A DNA stretch of 64,000 bases from Kocuria palustris (GTDB lineage Bacteria; Actinomycetota; Actinomycetes; Actinomycetales; Micrococcaceae). The notes beneath the pieces are model-generated. The model was not told the origin of the DNA and searched no databases. It saw nothing but the letters and a program-made list of their open reading frames with translations. Position 1 is the stretch's first letter. Each line of letters starts with the position of its first letter. The DNA lies in contig NZ_JAFBCR010000001.1 of assembly GCF_016907795.1 (NCBI RefSeq), forward strand, positions 2,728,001 to 2,792,000, written 5' to 3'. This document shows positions 17,130-25,270 of this stretch, in pieces. Made by a program: the position numbers and the translations under genes.

Positions 17130-20100
17130 GGGCATCCTGCGGCTGGCGGTGATCGGAGCCGGTCCCAAGGCACTGAGCGCACTCGATTCCCTGGGCAGAC
17201 GGCTGCGAGCAGCCGGCCGCGGCGACGGTCCGCGGGAGGTCCGGATCGACATCGTGGACCCCTCCGAGCGACCGGGCACCGGCGCGGCCTACGACCCGCG
17301 CCAGCCCCGGCATCTGCGCCTGAACGTCACGTCGGGGATCGTCGACGCCCATGAGCCGGGGGCCGAGGACCGCGTGGTGCAGCCCTTCCGGCAGTGGGCG
17401 CTCGAACAGGGCCGGGACGATGCCGCCGAGGACTACCCGCCCCGGGCGCTGATCGGAGACTACCTGGAGCACGCGTGGTCGCAGGTGGTCGCGGCATTGC
17501 CCGAGGGGACCCGGGTGCGGGTGCTCCGCGGCCGCGCCGAGCAGCTGCGCCGCCCTGCGCTGGAGCCGCGCGCGTGGGAGGTGCGGATCGAGCCTGCGCG
17601 GCGCGCAGGGGGCTCCGGCCCGCTCTGGCACGGCCCGTACGACGAGGTGCTGCTGGCCACGGGCCACGCCTCGGATCACCCAGCCGCCCTGGCGCACGGG
17701 TGGGTCGGCCCCGTGCCGCTGATCGGCGGTGTGTACCCCGCCCCGCAGCGGCTGAGCGAAGAGGCCGTGCCCCCGGGATCCCGCGTGGTGGTGCGCGGCG
17801 CTGCGCTGACCTTCATCGACGCGGCGCTGAGCCTGAGTGAGGGACGCGGCGGTCGCTTCGAGGAGGGCTCCGACGGCCGTCTGCACTACCGGCCCAGCGG
17901 CCGGGAGCCCGCGGTCATCCTCCCGACGGGACGCAGCGGAGCGCTGCTCGATGCCAAGCCGGATCCCGATTCCGCACCGGCCGGGGCGCTGCAGGAGGGC
18001 GTGCGCGCCGAGATCCTCGCAGCCGGCCGCCGTGAGGTCCTCGACGCCTCGGATGCATCGGCGCTGCTGAGGGCTGTGCAGCGCACGGCGCAGCGGCTCC
18101 TGCTGCGCGAGAGGCACCCGGAGTCCGAGGACGGCTGCGGCCCGCTGCGCTCGACGATCCCGGAGGGCATCGTCGCCGAGGTGGAGGAGACCCTGCGCAG
18201 CGGCCGGGAGCCGGAGCATCCCCAGGACGAGGCAGCGCAGAGCGCGCAGACCTCGAGTGCGGCTGCGCGCAGTGCCGCGGCGCGGTCCCTTCGCCGCGGG
18301 ATCGCCGTGGCCCAGGGCCGCGAGCCGGGCGGCCCGGCGTGGGTGCTGGGACGCGCGTGGTCGCTGCTGTACCCGGCCATCGTGCAGCGGATCAGCTTCG
18401 CGCAGATCCCGCCGCAGCAGTGGGCAGAGCTCCGCGCGGCGGCAGTGCGCTTCGAGCGGTGGGCCTTCGGACCGCCGCTGCGCAGCGCGCGGCGGCTCGA
18501 AGCCCTCGTCGAGGCCGGGATCGTGGATCTGTCCAGCCTGGATGCGGGTGCGCAGATCGGTGCCGACGGCCGGCTGCGGGCCCCCGGCGGGCCGTCGTCC
18601 CCGGGCCCGGACGTCGTCGTCGATGCCGTGCTGGCCCCTCCGGGCATTTCGGCGACGGATCCGCTGCTGCACGGGCTCGTGGAGCGCGGTGTGCTCAGCA
18701 TCCCGCCGGGGCGCCGCGGCTGCCGCATCACACGCGAGGCGGCCGCTGTGGATGTCGCCGGTCGCCTCGTCCCCGGGCTGTCGGTGCTCGGGCGGCCCAC
18801 CGAGGACGTCGTGCTGGGCCATGACACGCTGAACCGAGCCCTGCATCCCCAGCCGCAGCTGTGGGCACAGCGGATGATCGAGACCCCTCCCAGGAAAGCC
18901 ATGACCGCCACCCCGCCGATCGACGACCCCCTTCGCTCTCGCGCCCACGGCAGCCCCGCGCTGCCGGGCCGCCTCGAGCCCTGGATGCAGGAGCTGGTGG
19001 GCGATCCCGTCGCGTGCCAGGACCTGCTGACCGAGCACGGCAGCCCCGTGAACCTGCTGGACCCGGGACCGCTGGAGGCCAATGCGCAGGAGCTGATCCG
19101 TGCGGCGGACCAGCGGGGGGTCGAGCTGCGCGTGTTCGTGGCGCGCAAGGCGAACAAGATGCTCGCGGTGGTGGACAGGGCGCGGGAGCTCGGCCACGGG
19201 ATCGACGTGGGCAGCCAGCGAGAGCTGCGCCAGGTCCTCGAGCGCGGGGTGCCGGGAGAGGACATCGTGGTGACGGCGGCGATCAAGCCGGAGCCGCTGC
19301 TGCGGCTGGCGGTGGACTCCGGTGCGACCGTGGTCGTGGACAACCGGGATGAGCTGGCCCTTCTGCGCCGAGTCCTCGCCGGGCGTCCGGCCGGGACCGC
19401 CCCCGTCGGGATCGGTCTGCGGCTGGCGCCGGAGCCGGGGCGGGGGATCGCGCCGACCCGGTTCGGGGAGTCGGCGAGCACGTGGCTGGCCGAGCTCGGC
19501 GGCGCAGGGGGCTCGGTGAGCGAATCGGGAATGGCGGTCACCGGCGTGCACTTCCACCTGCACGGCTACGATCCGGGCGATCGCAGCGAGGGCCTGCGCC
19601 AGGCCGTGTCGCTGGTCGATGCCCTTCGCCAGCGTGGACAGGAGCCGGCCTGGATCGACATGGGCGGCGGCGTGCCCATGTCCTATCTCGAGGACCCCGA
19701 GCCGTGGGAGTCATTCTGGCGGGCCCACGAGCAGGCCGTCCTCAGCGGCGACGAATCGCTGACCTGGCGCGGTGACGGCCTGGGACTGCGCCGGGAGGAG
19801 GGCCCCGACGGTCCGCAGCTGGGCGGAGCGCGCGAGCTGTACCCCTATCACCAGAAGCTCACGCGCGGGCCCTGGCTGGGCGAGGTCCTCGACGCCGACC
19901 TCGCCTCCGGCAGGGACGACGACGGCGTCGTCGGGGCGGAGCACGTCGGCCTCGGCGCGCAGGCCACGGTGGCCGATGCCCTGCGCGCCCGCGGCCTGCA
20001 GCTGCGCTGCGAGCCCGGCCGAGCGATGCTCGACGGCTGCGGCATGACCCTGGCCCGAGTGGCCTTCCGCAAGCGCACCAGCGACGGCGTGCCGATCGTC

Positions 20101-20475
20101 GGGCTGGAGATGAACCGCACACAGTGCCGCTCGACGTCCGCCGACTTCCTCGTAGACCCGCTGCTCGTGCCCGGTCCGCAGCACGACGAAGGCGCGCTGG
20201 CCTCCGATCCCGCAGGATCGGAGTCGCCCGTCGACCCCTGGGCGGGGCCGATCGAGGCCTTCCTGGTGGGCGCCTACTGCGTGGAGGCCGAGCTGATCCT
20301 CAAGCGGCGCATCGTCTTCCCCCACGGAGTGGCGGTGGGGGACGTCATCGTGCTGCCGAACACCGGCGGCTACCTCATGCACATCCTGGAATCCGCCTCG
20401 CATCAGATCCCGCTGGCGGCCAATGCGGTGCGCACGGCCCACGGATGGGAGCCCGATGACATCGATCGGCAGTGA
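17122..20475 (+). CDS. Fusion of FAD/NAD(P)-binding oxidoreductase and Y4yA-type PLP-dependent decarboxylase
   Basis: One uninterrupted frame of 1117 codons. Residues 1-593 start with a dinucleotide fold (LRLAVIGAGPKALSALDSL) of the NAD_binding_9 type, with LRLNVTSGIVDAHEPG and a second fold at RVVVRGAALTFIDAAL. From residue 594 a fold-type III PLP decarboxylase (LysA/Y4yA-like) begins: VFVARKANKMLAVVD carries the PLP lysine, GVHFHLHGYD the stacking His region, WIDMGGGVPMSY the phosphate site and RCEPGRAM the substrate site. These are usually two genes. An internal ATG at 18901 preceded by AGGAAA might allow separate translation of the decarboxylase. Start GTG 17122 has GGAG upstream. Confidence 0.8.
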   Translation: MAEGILRLAVIGAGPKALSALDSLGRRLRAAGRGDGPREVRIDIVDPSERPGTGAAYDPRQPRHLRLNVTSGIVDAHEPGAEDRVVQPFRQWALEQGRDDAAEDYPPRALIGDYLEHAWSQVVAALPEGTRVRVLRGRAEQLRRPALEPRAWEVRIEPARRAGGSGPLWHGPYDEVLLATGHASDHPAALAHGWVGPVPLIGGVYPAPQRLSEEAVPPGSRVVVRGAALTFIDAALSLSEGRGGRFEEGSDGRLHYRPSGREPAVILPTGRSGALLDAKPDPDSAPAGALQEGVRAEILAAGRREVLDASDASALLRAVQRTAQRLLLRERHPESEDGCGPLRSTIPEGIVAEVEETLRSGREPEHPQDEAAQSAQTSSAAARSAAARSLRRGIAVAQGREPGGPAWVLGRAWSLLYPAIVQRISFAQIPPQQWAELRAAAVRFERWAFGPPLRSARRLEALVEAGIVDLSSLDAGAQIGADGRLRAPGGPSSPGPDVVVDAVLAPPGISATDPLLHGLVERGVLSIPPGRRGCRITREAAAVDVAGRLVPGLSVLGRPTEDVVLGHDTLNRALHPQPQLWAQRMIETPPRKAMTATPPIDDPLRSRAHGSPALPGRLEPWMQELVGDPVACQDLLTEHGSPVNLLDPGPLEANAQELIRAADQRGVELRVFVARKANKMLAVVDRARELGHGIDVGSQRELRQVLERGVPGEDIVVTAAIKPEPLLRLAVDSGATVVVDNRDELALLRRVLAGRPAGTAPVGIGLRLAPEPGRGIAPTRFGESASTWLAELGGAGGSVSESGMAVTGVHFHLHGYDPGDRSEGLRQAVSLVDALRQRGQEPAWIDMGGGVPMSYLEDPEPWESFWRAHEQAVLSGDESLTWRGDGLGLRREEGPDGPQLGGARELYPYHQKLTRGPWLGEVLDADLASGRDDDGVVGAEHVGLGAQATVADALRARGLQLRCEPGRAMLDGCGMTLARVAFRKRTSDGVPIVGLEMNRTQCRSTSADFLVDPLLVPGPQHDEGALASDPAGSESPVDPWAGPIEAFLVGAYCVEAELILKRRIVFPHGVAVGDVIVLPNTGGYLMHILESASHQIPLAANAVRTAHGWEPDDIDRQ

Positions 20476-20497
20476 GCGGGTCCGACCGCGGGGGGTG

Positions 20498-21845
20498 CCT
20501 CTATGGTTTTCGTCAAGCCGCCAGAGCGACTGACGACGACGCCGGAGGCGTGGTCGGGTCTTCGTACAGGGTGCCATCCCGCAGCATCGCGTAGAGCACG
20601 TCAGTGCGCCGCCGCGCCAGGGCGATCAGCGCTTGGTTGTGGCGCTTGCCCTGGGCTCGTTTTCGGTCGTAGTAGGCCCTCGAGGGGCCGTGGTGCAGTG
20701 AGGCGAAGGCCGAGAGGAACAGGGCGCGCTTCAGGCGCTTGTTGCCTCCGCGGGGTGCGTGCTCGCCGCGGATCGAGGTCCCTGAGCGGCGGGTGACGGG
20801 GGCGATGCCGGCGTAGGAGGCCAGGTGCCCGGCATCGGCGAAGTCCTTGCCCACGACTTCGGTGAGAATCCGTGCTGCGGTCCTGACCCCGATACCGGGC
20901 ATCGAGATCAGGACCGGATGAAGAGGGTGGGCCTCCACGACAGCCTCCACCTGGGTGGCCAGCCTGGCCCGCTGCTGGAGCAGCCCGGCGAGCTGCTCGG
21001 CCAGAATCGGCACGACGGTGGCTGCGGCCTCGGTGCCAGCGACCACGACGGTCTGCTGGGCCAGGGCTTCGAAGATCTCCTCCGTCAGAGTGTTCGCCAG
21101 TCGGGGTGCGTGCTTGCGCAGCCGGGCGCGCACGTGCCCGGGCCCGGCGGTCTTGAGCTTGCCCGGGGTCGGGTACCGGCCTAGCAGATCCGCTACTGCC
21201 GGGTGCGTGATCCTCGGTCCCAGCACGCGCTCCAGGGCGGGGTGGATCTGGGTCAGCAGCCCGCGCAGCCGGTTGGAGGAAGCGGTGATCTGAGCGGCGA
21301 GATCATCATCGGCGCCAGCGAGCATGGCCAGCTCAGCGATCTGCTCATCATCCACACGGATAGCCCGCAGGGTGTGGGGCATGGTGCGTGCTGCTTCGGC
21401 GATGATCGCGGCATCACGGGCATCGGTCTTGGCCGAGCCCGGGTGCAGGTCTGCGATCCGGCGCATCGCCAGCCCGGGCAGGTAGGCCACTTCCACGTCT
21501 TCGCAGGACTGCGCCACGGCCACGGGCAGGGCACCGATCGTGGCCGGCTGGTCGACCACGAGCAGCACGGGCCCGTGGGCTGCGGCGAGGTCGTCGAGGA
21601 TGGCCCGCAGCCGGGTTTCGTCGTTGGGCAGTGCCTTGTCGTAGACCCTTTCGCCAGCGGTGGTGAGGGCGACGGCGTGGTGGTCGGATTTGCCGACGTC
21701 GAGGCCGATGTACACGGCCGGGGTTGGGGTGGTCATGGCGGTTGCTCCTGGGCTGGTCGGGCCATGGGTGTGCTGGCCAGCCCTGTGGTGATCACGCTCG
21801 GCATCCACGTTACAAAGACCCTCGTGAGGGGGACCCCGCCTCTAT
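20498..21845 (-). mobile_element. IS110-family insertion sequence
   Basis: Contains a complete IS110-type recombinase. The eight-base sequence GCCTCTAT occurs at both limits (20498-20505 and 21838-21845), as expected for the shared core that IS110 elements leave instead of terminal inverted repeats. The left limit is 22 bases after the fusion gene's stop. Boundaries are inferred from this repeat only. Confidence 0.65.
20513..21736 (-). CDS. IS110-family transposase (DEDD recombinase)
   Basis: 407 residues from ATG 21736. The N-terminal RuvC-like DEDD domain is seen in VYIGLDVGKSDHHAVAL and HPGSAKTDARDAAIIAEAA. The C-terminal Tnp20 domain has SMPGIGVRTAARIL and the catalytic-serine region YAGIAPVTRRSGTS. 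The length and both domains look intact, so it may be active. The 109 or so bases upstream of the start, inside the element, are the place where IS110-group elements encode their bridge RNA. Confidence 0.92.
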   Translation of the reverse strand: MTTPTPAVYIGLDVGKSDHHAVALTTAGERVYDKALPNDETRLRAILDDLAAAHGPVLLVVDQPATIGALPVAVAQSCEDVEVAYLPGLAMRRIADLHPGSAKTDARDAAIIAEAARTMPHTLRAIRVDDEQIAELAMLAGADDDLAAQITASSNRLRGLLTQIHPALERVLGPRITHPAVADLLGRYPTPGKLKTAGPGHVRARLRKHAPRLANTLTEEIFEALAQQTVVVAGTEAAATVVPILAEQLAGLLQQRARLATQVEAVVEAHPLHPVLISMPGIGVRTAARILTEVVGKDFADAGHLASYAGIAPVTRRSGTSIRGEHAPRGGNKRLKRALFLSAFASLHHGPSRAYYDRKRAQGKRHNQALIALARRRTDVLYAMLRDGTLYEDPTTPPASSSVALAA

Positions 21846-21866
21846 CAGCGATCCGTGATCACCAGA

Positions 21867-21933
21867 CCGGTCCTCGGTGACAACACCCCCCGGATCATGG
21901 ACGACTGGGGGCAACGATCATGCCGAGGACCGG
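21867..21933. other. Large hairpin upstream of the cation antiporter
   Basis: Arms CCGGTCCTCGG (21867-21877) and CCGAGGACCGG (21923-21933) pair perfectly; inside, CCCCC (near 21886) can pair with GGGGG (near 21907). A GTGATCACC just before (21855) mirrors GGTGATCAC within the IS110 end (21787). It could be a leader RNA of the antiporter gene at 22134 or a piece of an IS110 bridge RNA. Nothing else is recognisable between 21846 and 22133. Confidence 0.4.
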
Positions 21934-22133
21934 CTGGCCGGCACCTGCTCATCCTGGACGATCCAGGCGCCGCCGAAAAGGTAACGGGGCGACTCCGGGC
22001 GGTGACCCCGCTGACAGCCTCCCCGGCGATCGACGACTAGGATCGATGCTCGGAATCGACAGACGCCCGCGGGACGACCCGCATCACCAGCGGCCTGCAG
22101 CGGGGACGGCCCCGCACAGGAGGCCTGGTCCGC

Positions 22134-23285
22134 ATGAGCTCACCGTCTTCGGCCCTGCGCAGCGTGCTGCACCCAGCCGTCATCCTGCGCCTGCTGCTGG
22201 GCTGGGGCGCCTATCTCGCGCTGAGTCTGGCCCAGCCGCTGCTGGAGGGGCACCTGCCTGCGGCCGCACTGGCGGCGCTGCTGGCGGGCATCATCGTCGT
22301 GATCCTGGTCTGCGCCTCCGGAGTCGTCGAGCAGGCAGAGCACCTGGCCCAACGGCTGGGGGATCCCTACGGGACCCTCGTGCTGACGCTGTCGGTCGTG
22401 CTGATCGAGGTCATCCTCATCTCGGCCGTCATGCTCGGCCCCGGCGAGCACGCGAGCATCGCTCGCGACTCGGTCATGGCGGTGTCGATGATCATCCTCG
22501 ACCTCGTGATCGGTCTGTGCCTGATCGTCGGGGGAGCACGCCACGGAGGACTGCGACCGAACCGCGCCGGGGTCTCCGCCTACCTGACGCTGCTGATCGT
22601 GCTGGCGGCCACGGCCTTCGCCCTTCCGGGACTGATCGGCGACGACGGCGCGTACACCGGCGCGCAGGCGGTGCTCGTGGCGGCCATGACGATCGTGCTC
22701 TACGCGTACTTCCTGCAGCGGCAGATGGGACCCCAGCGCGCTGACTTCCAGGAGCCGGGCGCTTCCTCGGACCCGGAGCTCCCCGCCGCAGCTGCCTCGA
22801 GCGCTGTGATCACCGAGGTGCTGCGGGCGCATCGCGCCGAGATCATGCTCCGAGCGCTGGTGCTCGTGGCCGCCGTCGTGCCGATCGTGCTGCTCTCGCA
22901 CCACATGGCTGCCCTGCTGGACGAGGCGCTCGCGCGCCTGCAGGCCCCGGCGGAGCTGTCCGGGCTGGTGATCGCCGCCATCGTGTTCCTGCCGGAGACG
23001 ATCACCGCGCTGCGGGCGGCCCTGGCCGGCGAGATGCAGCGGGTCTCGAACCTGTGCCACGGCGCCCTGGTCTCCACCGTGGGCCTGACGATCCCGGCCG
23101 TGCTCGTGATCGGGCTGCTCACAGGACAGGACGTGGTCCTGGCCGCTGCCCCCGCGCATCTGGTGCTGCTGGGGATCTCGCTGCTGCTGAGCGTGACCAC
23201 GTTCTTCGGCGGGCGGGCCACCGCGCTGCACGGCGCCGGTCACGTGATGGTCTTCGTGCTCTACGTCATGACGCTGTTCGCCTGA
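22134..23285 (+). CDS. Calcium/cation:proton antiporter, ChaA-like
   Basis: A 383-residue membrane protein of the CaCA superfamily with 10-11 hydrophobic segments. Two alpha repeats are visible: ASGVVEQAEHLAQRLGDPYG followed by LTLSVVLIEVILIS, and VIAAIVFLPETITALRAAL, each carrying the acidic residue used for cation transport. It exports calcium or sodium in exchange for protons at the cytoplasmic membrane. AGGAGG lies about ten bases before ATG 22134, and a strong terminator follows. Confidence 0.88.
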   Translation: MSSPSSALRSVLHPAVILRLLLGWGAYLALSLAQPLLEGHLPAAALAALLAGIIVVILVCASGVVEQAEHLAQRLGDPYGTLVLTLSVVLIEVILISAVMLGPGEHASIARDSVMAVSMIILDLVIGLCLIVGGARHGGLRPNRAGVSAYLTLLIVLAATAFALPGLIGDDGAYTGAQAVLVAAMTIVLYAYFLQRQMGPQRADFQEPGASSDPELPAAAASSAVITEVLRAHRAEIMLRALVLVAAVVPIVLLSHHMAALLDEALARLQAPAELSGLVIAAIVFLPETITALRAALAGEMQRVSNLCHGALVSTVGLTIPAVLVIGLLTGQDVVLAAAPAHLVLLGISLLLSVTTFFGGRATALHGAGHVMVFVLYVMTLFA

Positions 23286-23297
23286 GCCGGACCAGAC

Positions 23298-23331
23298 AAA
23301 GGCCCCGGAGTCCGAGGACTCCGGGGCCTTT
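23298..23331 (+). terminator. Rho-independent-like terminator after the antiporter gene
   Basis: Perfect 15-bp stem AAAGGCCCCGGAGTC / GACTCCGGGGCCTTT with a CGAG loop, ending in TTT, 12 bases after the antiporter stop. Confidence 0.88.
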
Positions 23332-23416
23332 CACGGGGTGGCTTGCGGGAGGACACTGCAGCCTCGATCACCACCCTGGGATCGCTGATTTCTCGGGCAT
23401 CTGAGGCTGGCGAGGG

Positions 23417-23875
23417 GGTCGGTTAACGGCTGCCCCGGCTGCGGAGTCATCGCGACCGGTCGTGGTCGAGATGATCGATGCGCCCTGGGCCGGGCGGCCG
23501 GTGCGGATCCGGTGGCGCAAGCGCCGCTGGATCTGCCTCGAGGACGTCTGCGCGGTGGTCTCGTTCATCGAGCAGGCCCCCCAGGTCCAGCCCGTCCTGG
23601 CCCAGGCCGCAGGCGATCCCTCCAGATTGGAGGGAGATTGGAGGGCGTGCAGGTCCTGGGCGTCGACGAGCACATCTCGCACCACCTCGACCCGCGCGAC
23701 TGGCTGGACGAGCGGGGCGAGGCGTTCCGCAAGCGGGTCGAGATCGCGACGCTGGACCCGTTCCAGGGCTGCAAGAACGCGATCGATGACCAGCTCGAAG
23801 ACGCGACCTGCGTGCTGGACGCCTTCAACATCGTGAAGGTAGCCGGCGCTGAGGTCGATGACGTTCGCCGCCGAG
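23417..23875 (+). pseudogene. ISL3-family transposase, left half (interrupted and decayed)
   Basis: Encodes pieces of an ISL3 transposase: the zinc-finger start CPGCGVIATGRGR in one frame, WRKRRWICLEDVC in another, then GVQVLGVDEHISHH with the first catalytic Asp and LDPFQGCKNAID before AGAEVDDVRRR. It has lost its N-terminus, contains an internal deletion and a small tandem duplication (ATTGGAGGG). It stops being homologous exactly at 23875; the missing continuation begins at 47284 on the same strand. Confidence 0.85.
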
Positions 23876-23900
23876 CCGAGCCAGGATCTAGGAGGTATCC
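23866..23900. other. Left attachment junction (attL)
   Basis: Transposase sequence ends in CGCCGCCGAG (23866-23875); element sequence begins CCGAGCCAGGATCTAGGAGG. The last four host bases CGAG (23872-23875) recur at 47284-47287. The element-side arm matches the reverse complement of the right arm at 17 of the first 22 positions. Confidence 0.78.
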
Positions 23901-24409
23901 GTGGTTGGTGTCTCAAGCCTACCGAACTCGGGCTCGCAGCGCAGGAGTCCCAGCACGAACCGGACGAGACGCAGGTGCGTCGTACGCGGGTCTAGACAGT
24001 ACAAACCGTTTCGCGATGGAGCGAGGCGAGGGGTGTATCGAACCACGATGCTAAGGCCGCACAAGACACAGACGGCACGGAGTTGTTCAGCTGAATTTAT
24101 ACTAAATCGACGACACCGCCCAGTCTTCGTCCTCCCTATTGAGAGGCGAGAAATCCTGCGGCGCTTCCAACTCCGATGGCCGTTCGTGCATTCCCTTTAG
24201 AGCCGGGAGATCAATCCGAGGCTGAAGAGGCCGGGGTCCGCCCAGTCGCAGATGGTCCGGTGATCTCAGTCGGTGGGTGCGTTTCCGGGTCGTGTCGATT
24301 GCTGCTGTGGGAAGTTGTGCGCGTTTCTCAGGTCAGATCCCTGGTCATGTCGGGCCGCGGTGTCCTAGTACTGAGTTCGGAATCGTCCGCGGCGGTCAGT
24401 TATTCACTC
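23881..24409. other. Gene-free left end of the integrative element
   Basis: About 530 bases, locally less GC-rich than the surroundings. Short open frames exist on both strands but none shows convincing codon bias or a familiar domain. It separates the attachment junction from the end of the YkoC-like transporter gene. Confidence 0.5.
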
Positions 24410-25270
24410 TCAGGTGAGGATGAGCTGCCAGGTACCGACCATCACCGCCACACCAATGGAGGCGGCACTGAAACAAGTGGCTGTGATAACCAGCCAGGCG
24501 TCGCGGGCGTGGAAGCGTGAGGCCCGAGACCAGGTTCGTGCTTGCGTCCCGAATCCACGTCCTTCCATCGCCATCGCCAGCCGGGCTCCGCGGCGGATCG
24601 CCTGCACTAAGAGTGCGAACGCCAAAGGCACTATCGCTGTGGCCCGAGAGAACAGCGAGTCCGCACCCGCGCCTCGAGTACGGCGGGCCAGTACGAGTGT
24701 TTTCCACTCTTCGATGAACAGGGTCACGAGTCTGGCGGCGGCCAGCGCGGAGAGAACGAAACGCTCCGAGAGCCGCAGGTGCTGGACTAACCCGTCGGCG
24801 AGGTCCGTGGGATCAGTCGTCGCCGCTACGACGATGCCCGGCAGTGCCAGGGCGAGGGAGCGCACGGTGATCGCGGCACCGGCTTCAAGCGAGCCCAAGG
24901 TGATAAGGTAGGGCCCCAACTCCACAAGCACAGTACCGGTCTTCGCCGCCATGATGGCTGTGGCCCAGCCCGCGATCACAGCGGCAACCGGGAGGACCCA
25001 GAGTCGGCGGAGCATGGCACCCACGTCGAGCCCGCTTGCGGGCAACCCGATGGCCAGTAGGAGTAGGAGCATCACGGTTGCCGAGACAAGGTCGATGCTC
25101 AGCAGTACTCCCATCATGAGGATCAGAACTGCTGCGAGCTTGGCCACGGGGTTGGCACGCGAGACCTGTGTCGGCCGTCGCAGCGGAATGAGGAAGTCCT
25201 GGGCGGGGCGCGTTTTCCTCCTCGTCATGGGTTGGACTGATCCCACCGGGAGCATACGCGACTCAGACAT
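24410..25270 (-). CDS. ykoC: Energy-coupling-factor transporter transmembrane (T) protein, YkoC-like
   Basis: A 286-residue membrane protein of the EcfT/CbiQ family that links ATPase movement to the substrate-binding component. It has hydrophobic segments around residues 40-75, 85-105 and 120-140, and the coupling helices RLSERFVLSALAAARLV and AMAMEGRGFG with Ala-Arg-Gly-like signatures. ATG 25270 has GGAGG six bases upstream and overlaps the ATPase stop by 8 bases. Together with the YkoD- and YkoE-like genes it forms a thiamine/hydroxymethylpyrimidine-type importer under a TPP riboswitch. Confidence 0.85.
   Translation of the reverse strand: MSESRMLPVGSVQPMTRRKTRPAQDFLIPLRRPTQVSRANPVAKLAAVLILMMGVLLSIDLVSATVMLLLLLAIGLPASGLDVGAMLRRLWVLPVAAVIAGWATAIMAAKTGTVLVELGPYLITLGSLEAGAAITVRSLALALPGIVVAATTDPTDLADGLVQHLRLSERFVLSALAAARLVTLFIEEWKTLVLARRTRGAGADSLFSRATAIVPLAFALLVQAIRRGARLAMAMEGRGFGTQARTWSRASRFHARDAWLVITATCFSAASIGVAVMVGTWQLILT

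Noticed and set aside
16858-19563. 901-codon minus-strand open frame
   Set aside because: Antisense to the SbnA-like gene and the FAD/decarboxylase fusion; no recognisable domain.
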